Source: Arctopsyche grandis
Taxonomy: Eukaryota > Arthropoda > Insecta > Trichoptera > Hydropsychidae
DNA: 64,000 nt
Direction: 5' to 3'
NCBI RefSeq assembly: GCF_051622035.1
Contig: NC_135366.1
Coordinates: forward strand, 11,117,501 to 11,181,500
Below are positions 24,476-37,590 of the stretch, piece after piece. Each line of letters begins with the position of its first letter. The first letter of the stretch is position 1. Both the position numbers and the translations under genes were made by a program. A model generated the notes under the pieces. It ran no database searches. It was not told the DNA's origin and saw only the letters and a program-made list of their open reading frames with translations.

Positions 24476-25637
24476 GTATGTACATATACATATTTATTTA
24501 TAGCTGGCTGTTAACAATGCCAAGCATTCCAATTTTTTTGAAGTTTTGAATCTCATCTCAAAAATAAATCACAAAAGAAATCAGTATCGGTTGTAACCGG
24601 TGCCACTGGTAGTGGATTTTTTTTCGGTAATACCGGTAGTAAAAAATGACGGTATTTTTATAGTATACTCCTCTCAGCTAAAATGGCATCCTATGCAGTT
24701 TGTTTCATTAAAGATATAATTTTCTAAAATGCAGACGCGATGCACTACAACTTCGTTTTCAATTAAGACCGCGCTCTATGCAGCTGTGTTGAGCTTTTTT
24801 TAATGCACTATTTATGCGCCAAGAACGTCTTGTAAATGCGCAATTTGCATCTTGAGTCACCCCATTATAATTTCATTCCTGATGTTAAAAGACTTAAAAG
24901 CTTTCAGCGCTCTTTCTTCAAATAAAAATATAAGCACTTGTCAGACACAAAGAGGCGCACTGAGCTAAACATGAATAAATCAAACTAGAAAAAAATAACG
25001 GTGGCAATTTGAATTTCCCCTTTTGACTGCTCGGTGCAGATATGCAAGGCAATCAACGGTGTGGCTCAAAAATCGACGAAATATAACGCAATCAACGCGG
25101 ACCGCTTCCGGATTCCGCGCAAAACGCGTAAAATATGCATTTCCGATTTTGTATGCAAACCGACATTTAAACTGAATCAACACACAATGATCGCTCTTTC
25201 ATTGTCTTTTTTTCCCCCCCGATGCGAATATTGCACGTTAAAATAAATCGAAACCGTGCGATTATTTAAATGTCAAATTGATATTTCGCACACTTCGGAT
25301 ATAAATCAGGGATGTGTTTAATTAAAACGTCCGCAAACATTGAAATAAAATTGACATTCAGCAAATTTTAATGGCAATGAAAATAAATGTATGTATTATA
25401 TTTTATGTACTCACAAATATGTATGATAAATCCGTTGATTGAATATATCATTGATGTCTTCTGAAAATATTAATTAAATCACTTATACCAAATGTAATTA
25501 ATTCATATTAAAATACATGTTTTTAATTTCAGAATGTTCGACACCTCCATGACAACTGGTTCATTTTGCCGAAAATTGACGACACTTATTAAAGGTATCA
25601 CTATACATGAAATACATTTTAAGTCCAATCTAAAATT
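24476..25637. other. Intergenic DNA with a CpG-richer island
   Basis: 24595-24660 has inverted ACCGGT words, possibly a decayed transposon end. 24950-25330 is CpG-richer with no recognisable coding domain. Confidence 0.45.
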
Positions 25638-26005
25638 TTGAACATGGGAATATGGGAGAGAATATCCACTGTTTAAGTGCATTCATGGGTAAACAATAGA
25701 GACCCCGTATTAGGCTAACGGGACGCAGTAAGTGCCCGAACAAAGGATACGCTGGGGTTTTCACATTACGGGGCGAGTGCAGGTAGATCTATGTACGTGT
25801 CTAAACAATAGACACGCTAACTGATCGGGGATGCTATGCTGGGCAACTTGTCCTTTATAAGCATCGATTACCGATTATTACCGATAACACGGTATATCGA
25901 TTATTCTGAAGTGGTGGTTTCGTGTAGACTTCCCCAATCGTTGAATGCATGCTGTGAAGCGACTTTGGCTTTCATTTCGATCCTGAACCCACCACTACGT
26001 AACAA
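25638..26005 (-). mobile_element. MITE-like repeat, copy 2
   Basis: Inverted relative to the copy at 22133-22470. The right side ends CTACGTAACAA followed by TA; the left end is eroded (TTGAACATGGG). Inner matches are listed under copy 1. It carries an extra GATTACCGATTATTACCGAT tract near 25863-25882. Confidence 0.75.
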
Positions 26006-28285
26006 TACTTATTTTTGATTTAAATTTATGCACTGCGGACGATTTTAATTACTTCAAATTACTTAAAATGAACTCAAGACTGTTATGTTGTATGCACATA
26101 CTAACTACAGTATTTTATTCAAATTATTTTTTCGAATGCAGAAGAAGACTTTTATATAATAATTCAAAAAAATGTATTGAAAACATGTGTATAGCATTAT
26201 TGATGTTTATATTTCCAGCAAATATCAAAGACAGATTGCCCTTTGTAGATTATTCCATCAGAAAAATCCAGCCAAATGTATACATATGTACATACATATA
26301 TAGCATGAAAGCCATCACTGATTACACATCAAAAATCTGGAATATGTGTATGAAAATATATTATTACATTTAGATTGCGAATTTCATCAAATGTATGTAT
26401 TTGTGTTATGCTTATAGGAAATTAGTGATTACATCGAGCAAATTCGAATTATACTCTGTGTTTAATACCACAGCATCAACCAAATGTAGATATATCAAGT
26501 TAACATTATTCAAATCTAATGATTGAAGATAAACAGCACTATTTCGTCCTATAACAACTAAATGTATACACTACATATTGTAGAAACAAAGGGCCAAACT
26601 TCAAACGTAACCTAATATTCACTATTAGCCGCCAAATTATCGAGGAAACATTTAACCGCAATGTAATTTTATTACAATATACATGTGGGTGGGCACCTCT
26701 ATAGCGAGCAAGCGTTGTAAAAATTTCAACCGGCGAAAATATATAATTTTCCGACCGGATAACAAACACTTTGTTCGCCCTCGACAAAATTTTCATCGTC
26801 GAACTTTTCGACCTCGAATTAAAAACTTTTTATTGCGTCGAGAAGGTTTCGCACTTGGACACTCGGTCAGATGTGAATTTTGATACGCAAATTCCTAATT
26901 CATTGCCAGATTTTGCGAAGGAGAGATTTCGTCAAGTGTGCGCGTGGTAATGCATCAAATTCGTCGAAGTCAGGGGAGGAGGGTGAGAGTTTGAAGGATG
27001 AGTTAACCGAATTTTTGGATAATATTCTCGAGTTGGTTTGGCGATCGCGAGTTTGAAGTGATTTAAAACTTTCGCCGAAATTTGACGAAAAACCGTTTTT
27101 ACGGATAATCCGTTGACGGGCAAATCATAATTTTAATTATAAACTTTTCACCGCGTCTACCTACCCCCGTAGCGATCGACAACGTTTTCAATATTTGCCG
27201 AAATCTCATCAAACAGGACTTGATTAAAAAAATTATAATCAAAAATTGTTTTGCACGCGCGCTGGTTCGTGTTGTATTGTTGGAACTTTTCAATTAATTA
27301 CACTCTATTCAGAAAACATTACTAACGCTTCGAATCTCCAAAATGTTTTTAAATTAATCCAGCTAACGACTGAAAACATTAAATATTTTCTTATAACAAT
27401 TTAGCCACAGTATAGCTCATCGATTAATACCGAATTGACGCAATACTCAAACGTTGCCACGTTACGGATAACATCCGTGTGACCAAATTAGAGGACTCAG
27501 TCTGAGTGCAGTCGTATCGTGCCAACTCCCAAAAAGCCATTGTTTACCAGTAGAAATCCTAGTCAGAATTAAGTAATCATTTGATTTATATTTTATTTTT
27601 AACATATTAGTAGAGAAACGTATTTTGGGCATTTTGACATAAATGCTAAAATTCAGAATAGATGCTAATAAATGCTAAATTCGTAAAATCAGCGAATAGA
27701 TGCTAAAATAACAAATAAATGTAAAATTTGTTTGTTATTTAAAAATGCAGCCGCCGAGGGTGCAGACGCCGGATTTTGGTATGCATATAATTTCGAAAAA
27801 GACAGTATATATGTATGTTTGTTTGTTCGTGACAGTCAATTTAATAAAAAAAACAAATGAGTATTCAAATAAATTGATATAAAATAAAACTATTCAAATA
27901 AATTGATATAAAATAAAACTATTCAAATAAATTGAATAAAATGTTTACTATGTATTAGATTAGTCATGTTTGATTTTGATTTTTAAATGCTTTTTATTAT
28001 TACGAAATTATGTTCACAATACATCTTATATCTATTTTAATAGCTACTGATCTACTGATCATTTTCTATTTTACAATTTAATTTAATTTGGTTAGTAATC
28101 ATAGTATTATATTATTCTAATGTTAATCTACAGCATAATAGGAAAAAGAGCTCAAAAACCTATTTACAATCCTTATAAATGTTCATAATACATCTAATAC
28201 ATAATATTAATTAAAGACTCTCTAAAGTCGATGACCTAAAGCAGATTGTGTTTAGGTAATCTCTGTATTAGTCATGTTTAAGTTT
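26006..28285. other. Intergenic DNA
   Basis: 26680-27500 is a CpG-richer island with no recognised gene. 27863-27941 holds a tandem repeat of about 29 bp (ATTCAAATAAATTGATATAA unit start), 2.5 copies. 27630-27730 repeats the word GATGCTAAA or ATGCTAAA several times. The rest is AT-rich. Confidence 0.45.
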
Positions 28286-28315
28286 ATCCAACAGTATATA
28301 AGGTTAACAAGGTTA

Positions 28316-28881
28316 ACAATCTGTGTGTTGCTCTGCCTCAAGAATGCTTGGGTTTGTTTTTCGTAATTCTCGACACTTCCATACTCCCACTGTTTTGAGG
28401 CTGCTGTACAATGCTCTAGTTAGAAGTATCTTGGAATACCCCTCTATACGATCTGGAGTCCTTCAACCAAATCTCTATCTATCAAATTCGAACTTATTCA
28501 AAGACACTTCTTTATAAGAAGCAATATGGGATTTACCCATATTTATTTCCTTCGCAATTCGTCATGGGTATGGTCGGCTACACTTTTCTTGAACACGGAA
28601 GGAGTGTTGCCCTCATCAAGTTCTTGTTTTCCATATTTAGAGGTTTTATCTCCTGCCCGTCTATCCTGGCTGAGTTGGGCCTTCATTCTCCGGAGAGTTT
28701 GATATGGACCCGCCATCGTCCCCTTTTTCACACTCCTACAACTACAACTGTGGCTTATAGCAATTCTCCCATTCTTCGTGGCCTCGGTTTCTTAAATTCA
28801 CTGGATGGTGCCATTGACATTTGTCACATCTCTCGTCATTTTCTGCACCACTTCCTAGGTTACAGAGGTCGCGACCAATTA
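28316..28881 (+). pseudogene. LINE reverse-transcriptase C-terminal fragment
   Basis: Motifs SRMLGFVFRN, LRLLYNALVRSILEY and, in another frame, IRSNMGFTHIYFLRN and ARLSWLSW. Frame changes near 28450 and 28620 show it is decayed. These are the thumb and post-thumb segments of the CR1/Jockey group; the catalytic core is absent by 5' truncation. Confidence 0.82.
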
Positions 28882-29582
28882 TTTATTTATTTATTTATTT
28901 AATAGTTTTGGACCATTGTGGCATTACAGGAAGAACCTAATGCGCCACAATGGCCTACATTTGAAAAAGATATAAAAACATGATATAAAAACAAGTAAAC
29001 TGTAAATAAAGGAAAAAAGCAAAAGCAGAAAACATGGTAAAATAAAATAATAAAAAAAAAAGTAACAAAAGGAAAATAATACATCATTCAGAGAGAAAAA
29101 AAAATAACAAAAGTGTAAAAATTAAAAATAAAATCAAAAAATCCCATTCTTTGTTTACACTGAGCAAAATTAAAATAGTATATAAAAATGTACAAAGGAG
29201 AAAGAAAAAATAAAATAAAATAAAACAAAATATGAATAAAAAATAAAATCACAGCGAGGCCCAAATGGAAGAGAGTAGATTAAGATTCCACTCATTCATC
29301 ACATTCAAATTAAGAAAGTAATGATGAGCGCAGGTTACCAGATAAATATGTTAAGATAATATCCGACAATCTGCGCTCCCCAAGGTGGAATATATCACAT
29401 TCAGGGACAGCAGCAACGATTTCATTGAGAAGTCGAATAGCTCTTGGAATAGGAGCCATTCGAAAAAGAACTGTGCGAGCAGCAGGTACAACCATTAAAT
29501 GATGATGTCTACCACGCACATAATTATTAGGGACATAAAGTCCCAACTGTTCCAGCAACAACGGGCATGACGTATTACTACG
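28882..29582 (-). mobile_element. LINE 3' end nested in another LINE
   Basis: 701 bp on the minus strand. It carries the end of a reverse-transcriptase frame (29585-29310; LGLYVPNNYVRGRHHHLMVV, MAPIPRAIRLLNEIVA, YLSGNLRSSLLS), an A-rich 3' UTR, the hairpin CCATTGTGGC with GCCACAATGG (28912-28952 region) and a (TAAA)n tail next to 28881. It is flanked by CAATTA (28876-28881 and 29583-29588), a 6-bp target duplication. It is a close inverted relative of 957-1440. Confidence 0.9.
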
Positions 29583-29790
29583 CAATTAGAACTGCTGAGT
29601 AAGTTTGATCAGTTAAGAATTTTATGTCATCTTTATTTATTTTTCTTTTCTTCTATTTATGTATTTTTACTTGTATTTCGTGTACTTTTTGATTTTTTAA
29701 TCTTTTTAGCACACTCTTCGCTTTGGAACAATTTGTTAGACGAGTGTGCTTGATTAATTTATGTATAATAAAATTAAATTAAATAAATAA

Positions 29791-30790
29791 ATATATATGT
29801 ACAAATTAAATATCATATGTATCACGTAATGGCATCATGGGAAAATATAAATTTTTAAAATAAATTAATAGTTCATTTAAAGGAAACACAAACTACACTC
29901 ACCTACTGACCTACTAATAACACAATAGAAAAATAATTTCATTTGCCATAACATCACAGCTTAATATACAATATTTCGACAGAAAAAAATACCTCGAAAC
30001 CTTTGGTTGAACAATACTTTTGACATTAAAGAAAAAAAAAAGAAGAAAGACCACCACCGAGGTCAATTTCAATTTCAGAATCCGCTCTCAATCAATCACC
30101 AACTAAGGGCAGACTTGATTGACACCCTAACGATTGTAGGCGACACCCCAGGACGTCAAAAATAATAATAAAAAATAGACGCCTTCGATTAAATTGGAAA
30201 ACTAAAGAGCGATTGTTGTGAGGGAAATTTGAAAAGTTTACTCCCGTCTTGACGTTTGTCATTCCAAAGACGTCTCGTCGTACTTACGCCTATGTAATAT
30301 CGACATAACGACTCCTTCAACCTCCCCAATGTTGAACGGGCGATTTTCACCCCTTATATATACATATATCGCTGCCGATGACGTAATTTATATTTCGCCG
30401 TGGTCGCAGGCAAACTAGCTTATTTCGTGCTTCACGTACGACAAATGAAGCGTGCCTGAAAAATGAAACACACCGGCTGGAAAACGCGGCACGTCGGATA
30501 GACGTGCTGAAAAAATATGTATATGTATATGCCTATAGATATACGAATATACATATAAAAAAGCGCAGAGGAAACTTCGGAAACGGAACACGCGACTTTC
30601 GAATAAGCCGTCGCTTTGCAAAGCTGTCGTACATAATATGTTATGCAATATATTTCAGTCAAAAATTAAAGTCTATTTTAGTACACATTTGCATGCTCCT
30701 ATGCATGTTGATAATAGTACTAATAAGAGGTAAGTAAAAATAGCATGGACGATACTAAAAATTTCGATGAATTGAGTCTCAGTACATAGT
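29791..30790. other. Intergenic DNA with a GC-richer island
   Basis: 30040-30640 is GC-richer with short overlapping open frames on both strands and no recognisable domain. No gene supported. Confidence 0.45.
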
Positions 30791-31085
30791 CATCAGTGGT
30801 GTGCCGAGACTTTTGAATCAAGGGAACAGGAAAAATGTGTAAAAACTACCTACAAACCTACCTACATATAAACAAAATAAAACACGAACAGAAAAATTAA
30901 TTGATTAATTAAATAAATTTTCAATAGATGGCGGAAAATACTCGGAAACTTAGCGAACAGCATATATAGAAGTTTTTTTCTTTTGTTATTACATTCGTAC
31001 GTTTTGTTGACAGTGGTTTAGCTGTGACGTAAATATATATGTCGAATCGAAACGACTATTATAGTGCGGCGAGCGTTATCTCAGA
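30791..31085 (-). repeat. Dispersed repeat, copy 2
   Basis: Inverted copy of 18645-18960. The left edge reads CAGTGGTGTGCCGAGAC, which looks like a hAT-type end (CAGTG...), but no matching right end was found. Adjacent on the right is a hairpin, ACACAGACACA (31087-31097) with TGTGTCTGTGT (31104-31114). Confidence 0.7.
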
Positions 31086-31114
31086 TACACAGACACAGAA
31101 ATTTGTGTCTGTGT

Positions 31115-33104
31115 ACTCAAAATGAACTCAATAATAAGTGAACTCAAAATGTTAAATGAAAATAAATTCTTCTACTATTTCAACGATATGTGTTTCATTC
31201 AGTTTGGTGTGAATGTAAAAGCGTCATTTTATTTTCATAGTGCGTAATATCAATTAATAATTGAATCGTTAAGCATTCTATAAAATAATCTTTAATTGGT
31301 GTTTCACTATCATTCAACTGTAAAAAATTATAATTTCACTAATAGAGGCCAGTGAATATGTAATTTCCGTAGTGAGAATATAACTATACCCAGTGAATGT
31401 GTTGTAAAATTGGATTTAACTTCACTAAAACATCAGTGTAATTATGATTTCACTGCTGTTATAATTTCACTGAACATATATTCATATCTTATACGTATGT
31501 ATGTGCTGTCAAACTCCGCGTGACGGCGTTAAAATTATATCAAAATATATTTATTATAAAATATAACACTCGAAGTAGATTGTATATTATTTTTGTCGAA
31601 AGCTATTATAGTCTAAAACGCAAGAAAATTTTCTAAAATAAATCATCCTGTTACGTAATACATATTTTTGTGCTGAACTTGACAGATGCCAATCACCGGA
31701 GAAATAACAATTTTTCCAGTACAGTAGAACATTTTAAATTGAAAATATATAGTCAAAATCATATAATACGTATGTACGTGTTTTTTAAATAGGTCTTAAA
31801 ATCATCGAAAAGTGTGATTAAATAAAACATTCGATCTGCAGCAAAGTTAATTCTGTTCAAGTCAGGCTCCCAGAAATCAAACGGTCGTTAAAAAAGTCAG
31901 ATGAAACAAAGTTGTAAAATCTTTAGGTACATATGTGTATGTATATGATAGTAAAAATCTGTTTGAATTGAACTTGAATTCAAGCTCAATATTTTTCAAG
32001 ATGTTTCGGAAAAATTCATAAATTTTCACGTCAGGGGAGAAAAGTTTGAAAAAGAAAGTAATTTTTGTGGAAACTCAACAAGACTTTCCTCTCAAGCCCG
32101 TGCGATAAATAAATATTCATCCGAAAAAGAATTTCGTCTATTCGAATGATACTTGAAGTATTTTTAGTCGAATACATTTTTACTGATTCATATTTATGCA
32201 TACGTTTTGCATATTATTTACGTATATTCGTAAAATTTTATTAACTGTGTATAATCTCATAATAATTTATTCAAAATAAAAATAAAATATTAATAGATAA
32301 AATAGTTAACGATAAAATCACGTTTTATTACTTCAAAGTTTATGATTAAATGTTTTAAGAAAACAGATAGTGTTGATTTAAAATAATTTCAATATTGAAC
32401 TTTCAACTTTTTATTTGTCTTTACAAATTTTATTATATGGATATATGTATGTATACATATAATTTGTGAATATGTATGTATATAATATATCTAAGCTAAA
32501 GATTAATAAGAGATTTACAATTTATCTATATATATTTATATTATAATTAACAAAAAATAATATATAATTTTGCTCTATTTCAACAATCTGAGAATCTGAG
32601 CGAAATAACATAATCATATGCTTACAATATATGTACATGTTATCGACATCAGCATAAATCCAATTCAATAAAAAATTAATGCACATGGCATTTTAAGTGT
32701 AAATTTTATAAAAATATCTTTCATATTAAAATAATAAACCTTATGAAGGTACTATTGTGTACATTCCAATATGATAGACAAAAGGTTTGATTTCTATTCG
32801 AATATAAAAACAGCGTTTCACCTAATGAATCCATTGTTATTTAATAATTAGTTTATATAATGTAAAATTTAAATTTATTCAAGCATAGAAAATTCTATAA
32901 TCAATAGTATAGAATCTTATATAGAACAATAGCATAAGTTATGTAAAAATTAAATTGATAATAGCACAGTACAAAACAAAAGGCTTTAGCAACCACACAA
33001 TGGAAAAATTGGAGAATATTTTACAAAGAGGAATAGAATTGAAATATTATATTATATGAAATATTATAAATTCAATATAATATATTATATTTTACTTTTA
33101 AAAG
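31115..33104. other. AT-rich intergenic DNA
   Basis: 31300-31480 contains eight or so TTTCACT/AGTGAAA words in both orientations, possibly the remains of a small TIR element. The rest is AT-rich without recognisable features. Confidence 0.45.
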
Positions 33105-33745
33105 GATTTTTTGCCAGTGTCTTTACATTTGCCCAAAACGACACTGGGGCCAAACATAAAAATATAAACGAAAAAGAAAAAAGACTGAAAATAAGAAAAA
33201 AAATAAAGAACATGTTAACATTTTAAAATTGTAATGCAAAAACAAATAAATAAAAACAAGTAAACAAATTTTTAATTTTTGAAAATGTAATAAAATCGGA
33301 AAGTTTAGTTGAAAAGACGTCTATGTGATTCGCTATCAGGTTGAAGCAATGAGTAGCTCGAACAATGGTGAATCAGCCAGGATCACCATTGTTCGCCTTA
33401 ACCTCCTAGAACAAGAGACGGGCGCGAGACTCGCGGAAGCATATGGAGGCCCAATGTTTCATCTCTTCCAGTACCGAAGAGTTGTCAATCTCACCTTTCA
33501 ATAATTTACAGAAGTGAGATACCAGCAGTAAATCTCTACGAGAAGATAAGGATCCATAACCCACAGCTCCCTGAACAAATGCACTTGGAAATAGTAGGGC
33601 ATAGTAGCCAAACTCTCTCACGTACAAATAACGAAGAAACTTTCTTTGTATTCGTTCAATCTGTAGAGAATATGTTACCTCCCTAGGAATCCAATTTAAG
33701 GATCCATAGTCTAATATGCTACGTACTAAACTGCTAACGTATTAT
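33105..33745 (-). mobile_element. LINE 3' end, another subfamily
   Basis: On the minus strand the coding part reads SLVRSILDYGSLNWIPREV, LQIERIQRKFLRYLYVREF, FVQGAVGYGSLSSRRDLLLV (33740-33406), the C-terminal reverse-transcriptase region of a CR1/Jockey-group LINE. The A-rich 3' UTR ends in hairpin CCAGTGTC (33114-33121, plus-strand coordinates) with GACACTGG (33140-33147). The catalytic core is lost by 5' truncation. The reading frame is open over this stretch, so the copy is relatively young. Confidence 0.85.
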
Positions 33746-35798
33746 AAAGAAGACGAACTATTCTCATATTGTTAAAATATAATAGAAGCCTTGTGGTATT
33801 ATCATATTAAAATACACAAATGTGTTTACAAAAAATGTTTATCTAAGTTTATTTCTAATTATGTACCAACCTTAAATATTTTACATAATAAAAAAATATT
33901 TCTGAATAATTGGTACATTTTTTATGAAAAAAAAGTCAAATTACCTACCGCTACTTAGGCGGGTGAAAGTTGGAAAAAAAGTAAAAAACGAAACTTTTTG
34001 TAATTTGCACCTTAAAGCTATGGGTGCCATGAGATAGTATACCAAATGGTTCCCGGAAGAATGTACCCAAATGCACTCAATAGTGGCGCAGTCTCGAGAA
34101 ATCCTAATTTTCAAAGGTACTTAATAGAATATTATACAATAGAATGCCAGAAAAAAGGATCAGCACTCTCGGATAGCATATAAATACCCATTGACATTGA
34201 CAAACTATGTATAATTTCTTAGATTGATTACTCTCCATGGATGTGAAAATTTTCTTTCTTGACTTTCTTGACCACTGAAATTTGTAAAATATTCTTAAAA
34301 ATTTATTATAACTGAATACAAGTAGAAGTTGTTCAGTGAGAGCATATTATTTTTTGAAACATACTGTAATTTAAACATCTTAAATATAAGAAAAACATGC
34401 TGTCACTAAACAAATCTTTATACATCACATTCAGACTAAATATTTATGGTCAATAATTCAAAATTTAATGCAACAAAATACTGATTATATTATATTTAAT
34501 ATTAATATGCAGACATAGTTATAAATATACACACCTTCCAGATCAGCATAAATATTTTTCAACATACAATTCAATGTGAATTCAGAATTGATTTAACTTA
34601 TCTCTGTAAATAGATGTTATATTATTAATGTCCATTAAATTATTATAATAACAGTACATACAAAATTGTTCATACCATAGCATCTTCTTACTAAAACTGC
34701 ATAAGTTCATAATACATACGCGTTAAATTTAAGTCAGTTTCCTTTCAAAATTTTTAATTTCATTGTAATGTCAACCAATTTCAGCACAAAATTTTAAACA
34801 TTGCAGAATATCATAGACACCGTCCATTTTTTTAATACAAAACCTATGAAAATGCTTAATATAAAGATCATCTTGAAGGTCAATGAAACTAAACAAATAT
34901 ATTTTTTTCATTCTAATGCTGTTCCAATACCGAAAAATTGGTGTAAATGTCATTATAAAATTACACAATTTATAATCCATAATAATGGTATTGCGTTCAA
35001 ATGAATATTTAGTCACTTTAGAGAGACTCATTTTATATATCATTCACCACATGATTATTCATGTGGTGAATGGTGGTGCAGTCTTAAATTTCCAGTATGT
35101 TCAATCGTCAAATGAAACAATACACATGATAATACCCAATTGTGTATTAGTCTGCTAAGAATTTGATAAATCACACATGTATGACCTTTCTGACATTAAT
35201 ATTGAAATTGAATATTAAAAAGAAACGTGATATCAGACGTTTTTCCAATGTTTCAGCAGTTAACCGTACACAAACGTCAAATTGCATTTGACATTTGTTT
35301 GATCGTTTGAATGTAATATACGACCATGTCGAGAAAACTGGAAACGGTTAAACAAATTAATAAACTCAGATTTATGATAATATAAACTTATCCATATATA
35401 TATTGTGTATAAAATATAATGATATTTATGTTTTTAATTGATTTGTTTTTATAAAACGTCTTTTTTTCACTTTTCTTATTAGAATCTAATTGAATACAAA
35501 ATAATTTGATTAGTTTTTCAAAATTGACCTTGATTACAGTCAAAAGAAAATTATTATAATCGTCATTTTTTACATTGATTTGTCATTAAAAAAAAACTTT
35601 TTGAAATGCGTCTTATTATGAAATACTGACATTTTTTATCTGTATGTTAAATTAAAGTTTTCTATAGTATGTATATTAAATTAAATCAAATCAATTTTTC
35701 AAATTAAATCAAATTTGACCAAATATGTATTGCGATGGGCTCTTCTATAGTAACAAATCTTCATCTGGCCGAATCCAGAAACGAATGGAAGCAACAAG
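33746..35798. other. AT-rich intergenic DNA
   Basis: No gene. A near-perfect palindrome, CATTCACCACATGA and its complement with a 4-base loop, lies at 35041-35072. Confidence 0.5.
35041..35072. repeat. Perfect 14-bp inverted repeat
   Basis: Arms 35041-35054 and 35059-35072 are exact reverse complements around TTAT. The sequence could form a hairpin; no terminator or gene context is visible. Confidence 0.9.
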
Positions 35799-35802
35799 TT
35801 AA

Positions 35803-36020
35803 GGTCTGTTCATACCTATCCAACACGACCCGTATCTTGCAGATGTCCTGCAAGTGCGGATAGTATTCTTTGGTACATTATATGGACGTATTCATACTCC
35901 ATTCGAACATGCGCATTTACGCATTCATGCGCGTCCATATAGAATGTACTAAAGAATACTGTCCGTACTTGCAGGATACTTGCAGGATTCGGGTCGTGCT
36001 GGATAGGTATGAAGAGACCT
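35803..36020. mobile_element. TTAA-flanked foldback MITE
   Basis: 218 bp that is almost one long inverted repeat. Left end GGTCTGTTCATACCTATCC; right end, reverse complement, AGGTCTCTTCATACCTATCC. Both sides are bordered by TTAA (35799-35802 and 36021-36024), the piggyBac-type target. The inner arms repeat CTTGCAGGA-like words. It is too short to code for a transposase. Confidence 0.8.
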
Positions 36021-36024
36021 TTAA

Positions 36025-37155
36025 TCAGACATCATCGTCACAATCCTCAGTGATGAGGTATACGACTCTATATATACATATATTAAATTAAATTGCTTAA
36101 AACTGTTGATACAAAACAGAATTTATGTTATAGATGGGAATGTGAAAATAAATTAATAGCATCCAAAGGCAGTCCAGAGTGAAGCTATTGATTTTGGCCG
36201 GCACCCGAGCTGTTACGGCCGCGATTCAGCAACGACCAATAGAATTGCAGTCCAGCGATCAGTCGCTTTCCGGACGCGCGAGAGGTGTCGTGTACACCTC
36301 CACGGTATATTCAACTCATTTCAATAATAATCATTTGAATATCGAATTTGACACGGTCGAAAAGCTCAATTCATAATTGTAGAATCGTTTATGAAATGCA
36401 CAATTATCGATGAACCACACGGCGCATCGCAGAATCAGGTAAATTGCCAATAAAATATTAATTGAGCTAATTTATCGGGTGGCTCGTCGGAAACGCATCG
36501 CGTTTTCCGGACGTGTCGTTTTGCGCCAATCAATATTGGCGTTTGTCGGTCGGTTCCGGTTGCAATCGGTTAATCGGTTAATCGGTTCCGGTGCACTCGA
36601 CCGAACCCCGATTTGCATCGATTTTTCATACTTTACGCAGCTCTCCAATTATGCAATTTTACAAAATTGCGTGTTGCAAGGAAATGTCGCCGGAAGCGCA
36701 CGTGATTCAATTGCGCGCCACTTCACAGTCAATTTACCCGCGAAATTTCGCCTAACGAGCATTTTCCGCTTGGAAAAATGGAAAATTTTTGTCGAAATAT
36801 TTTAGTTAGTTTGATTTTAATTCATTTGAATATGTTGAAAATTAAGTAAATTTGCAGGTGGAATATTTTTTATAAATTTAATTTAATATTCAATCAATTT
36901 TGAATAGAACATTATCAAAAGGTAAATCTAGTTTAATCCATACGTTATATGTAGAATTGTCATACTTAAATAAAACTTAACAATGATAAATATTTTGAGT
37001 ATGATCGTATATTGAAAATCACTGCTTTGTGAAAACATGCATATTGAATAATTAATTTGCTGTGTAATACGCACACAAAAAAATTATTATACATTCCAAT
37101 TTTATCTGTATTTTAATTAATAACCATAAGTAATCAGCTACTTACAATTTACTCT
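36025..37155. other. Intergenic DNA with a CpG-richer island
   Basis: 36170-36800 is CpG-richer, with a small tandem GGTTAATCGGTTAATCGGTT block near 36570. Short open frames show no recognisable domain. The flanks are AT-rich. Confidence 0.45.
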
Positions 37156-37590
37156 CACTTATTTATTTATTTATTTTACTTTACATAGATATATACCAGG
37201 AAGGCCTGACAAACAGACCCCAATGGGCCTTCCTAGACAATTAGTTACAAACATTGCAGCATTTTCATTACATAAATCACTGTATTTTGGGAGATTGAAG
37301 CACACGAAATTAACAATTATTTAATTAATCCATTGAGACATCTTATCAGACTTGTACATAATTTTTTACATGTTGTACATAAATCAAATTCAGATATTTG
37401 TTAATGCGGGTAGGATGATTTTTGCCAATTTGAGGAACCGTTTCAACAATGAAAATCAGATAAATTGGCAAACTCTGATGAGAAACGATTTACTTGGAGT
37501 CACAAATATCCTAGTATAACCAGCAGCATTAAAGATTAGCACAGGATCGAACCCAGTAATCTCTCGGTGCTAAACATAAACTCAACCTCA
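37156..37590 (-). mobile_element. tRNA-headed SINE
   Basis: On the minus strand the B box is GGGTTCGATCC (37544-37554). The core reads GTGACTCCAAGTAAATCGTT then CAGAGTTTGCCAATTTATC, and the tail hairpin pairs AGGAAGGCC (37198-37206) with GGCCTTCCT (37226-37234), followed by TAAA repeats at 37157-37180. It is the same family and tail type as 2647-3106. Confidence 0.85.

Larger units (their letters stand above)
28286..29790 (+). mobile_element. CR1/Jockey-group LINE 3' part, split by another LINE
   Basis: The C-terminal reverse-transcriptase region starts near 28316 (SRMLGFVFRNSRHF, LLYNALVRSILEYPS) and reads with frame changes to 28881. After the nested LINE (28882-29582) it resumes at 29589 and ends with a 3' hairpin, GCACACTC (29709-29716) and GAGTGTGC (29742-29749), plus an (AAAT)n tail. 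The coding phase is continuous across the insertion once one CAATTA copy is ignored. Confidence 0.88.

Noticed and set aside
26068..26373. 101-codon frame
   Set aside because: AT-rich, no domain, no gene structure.
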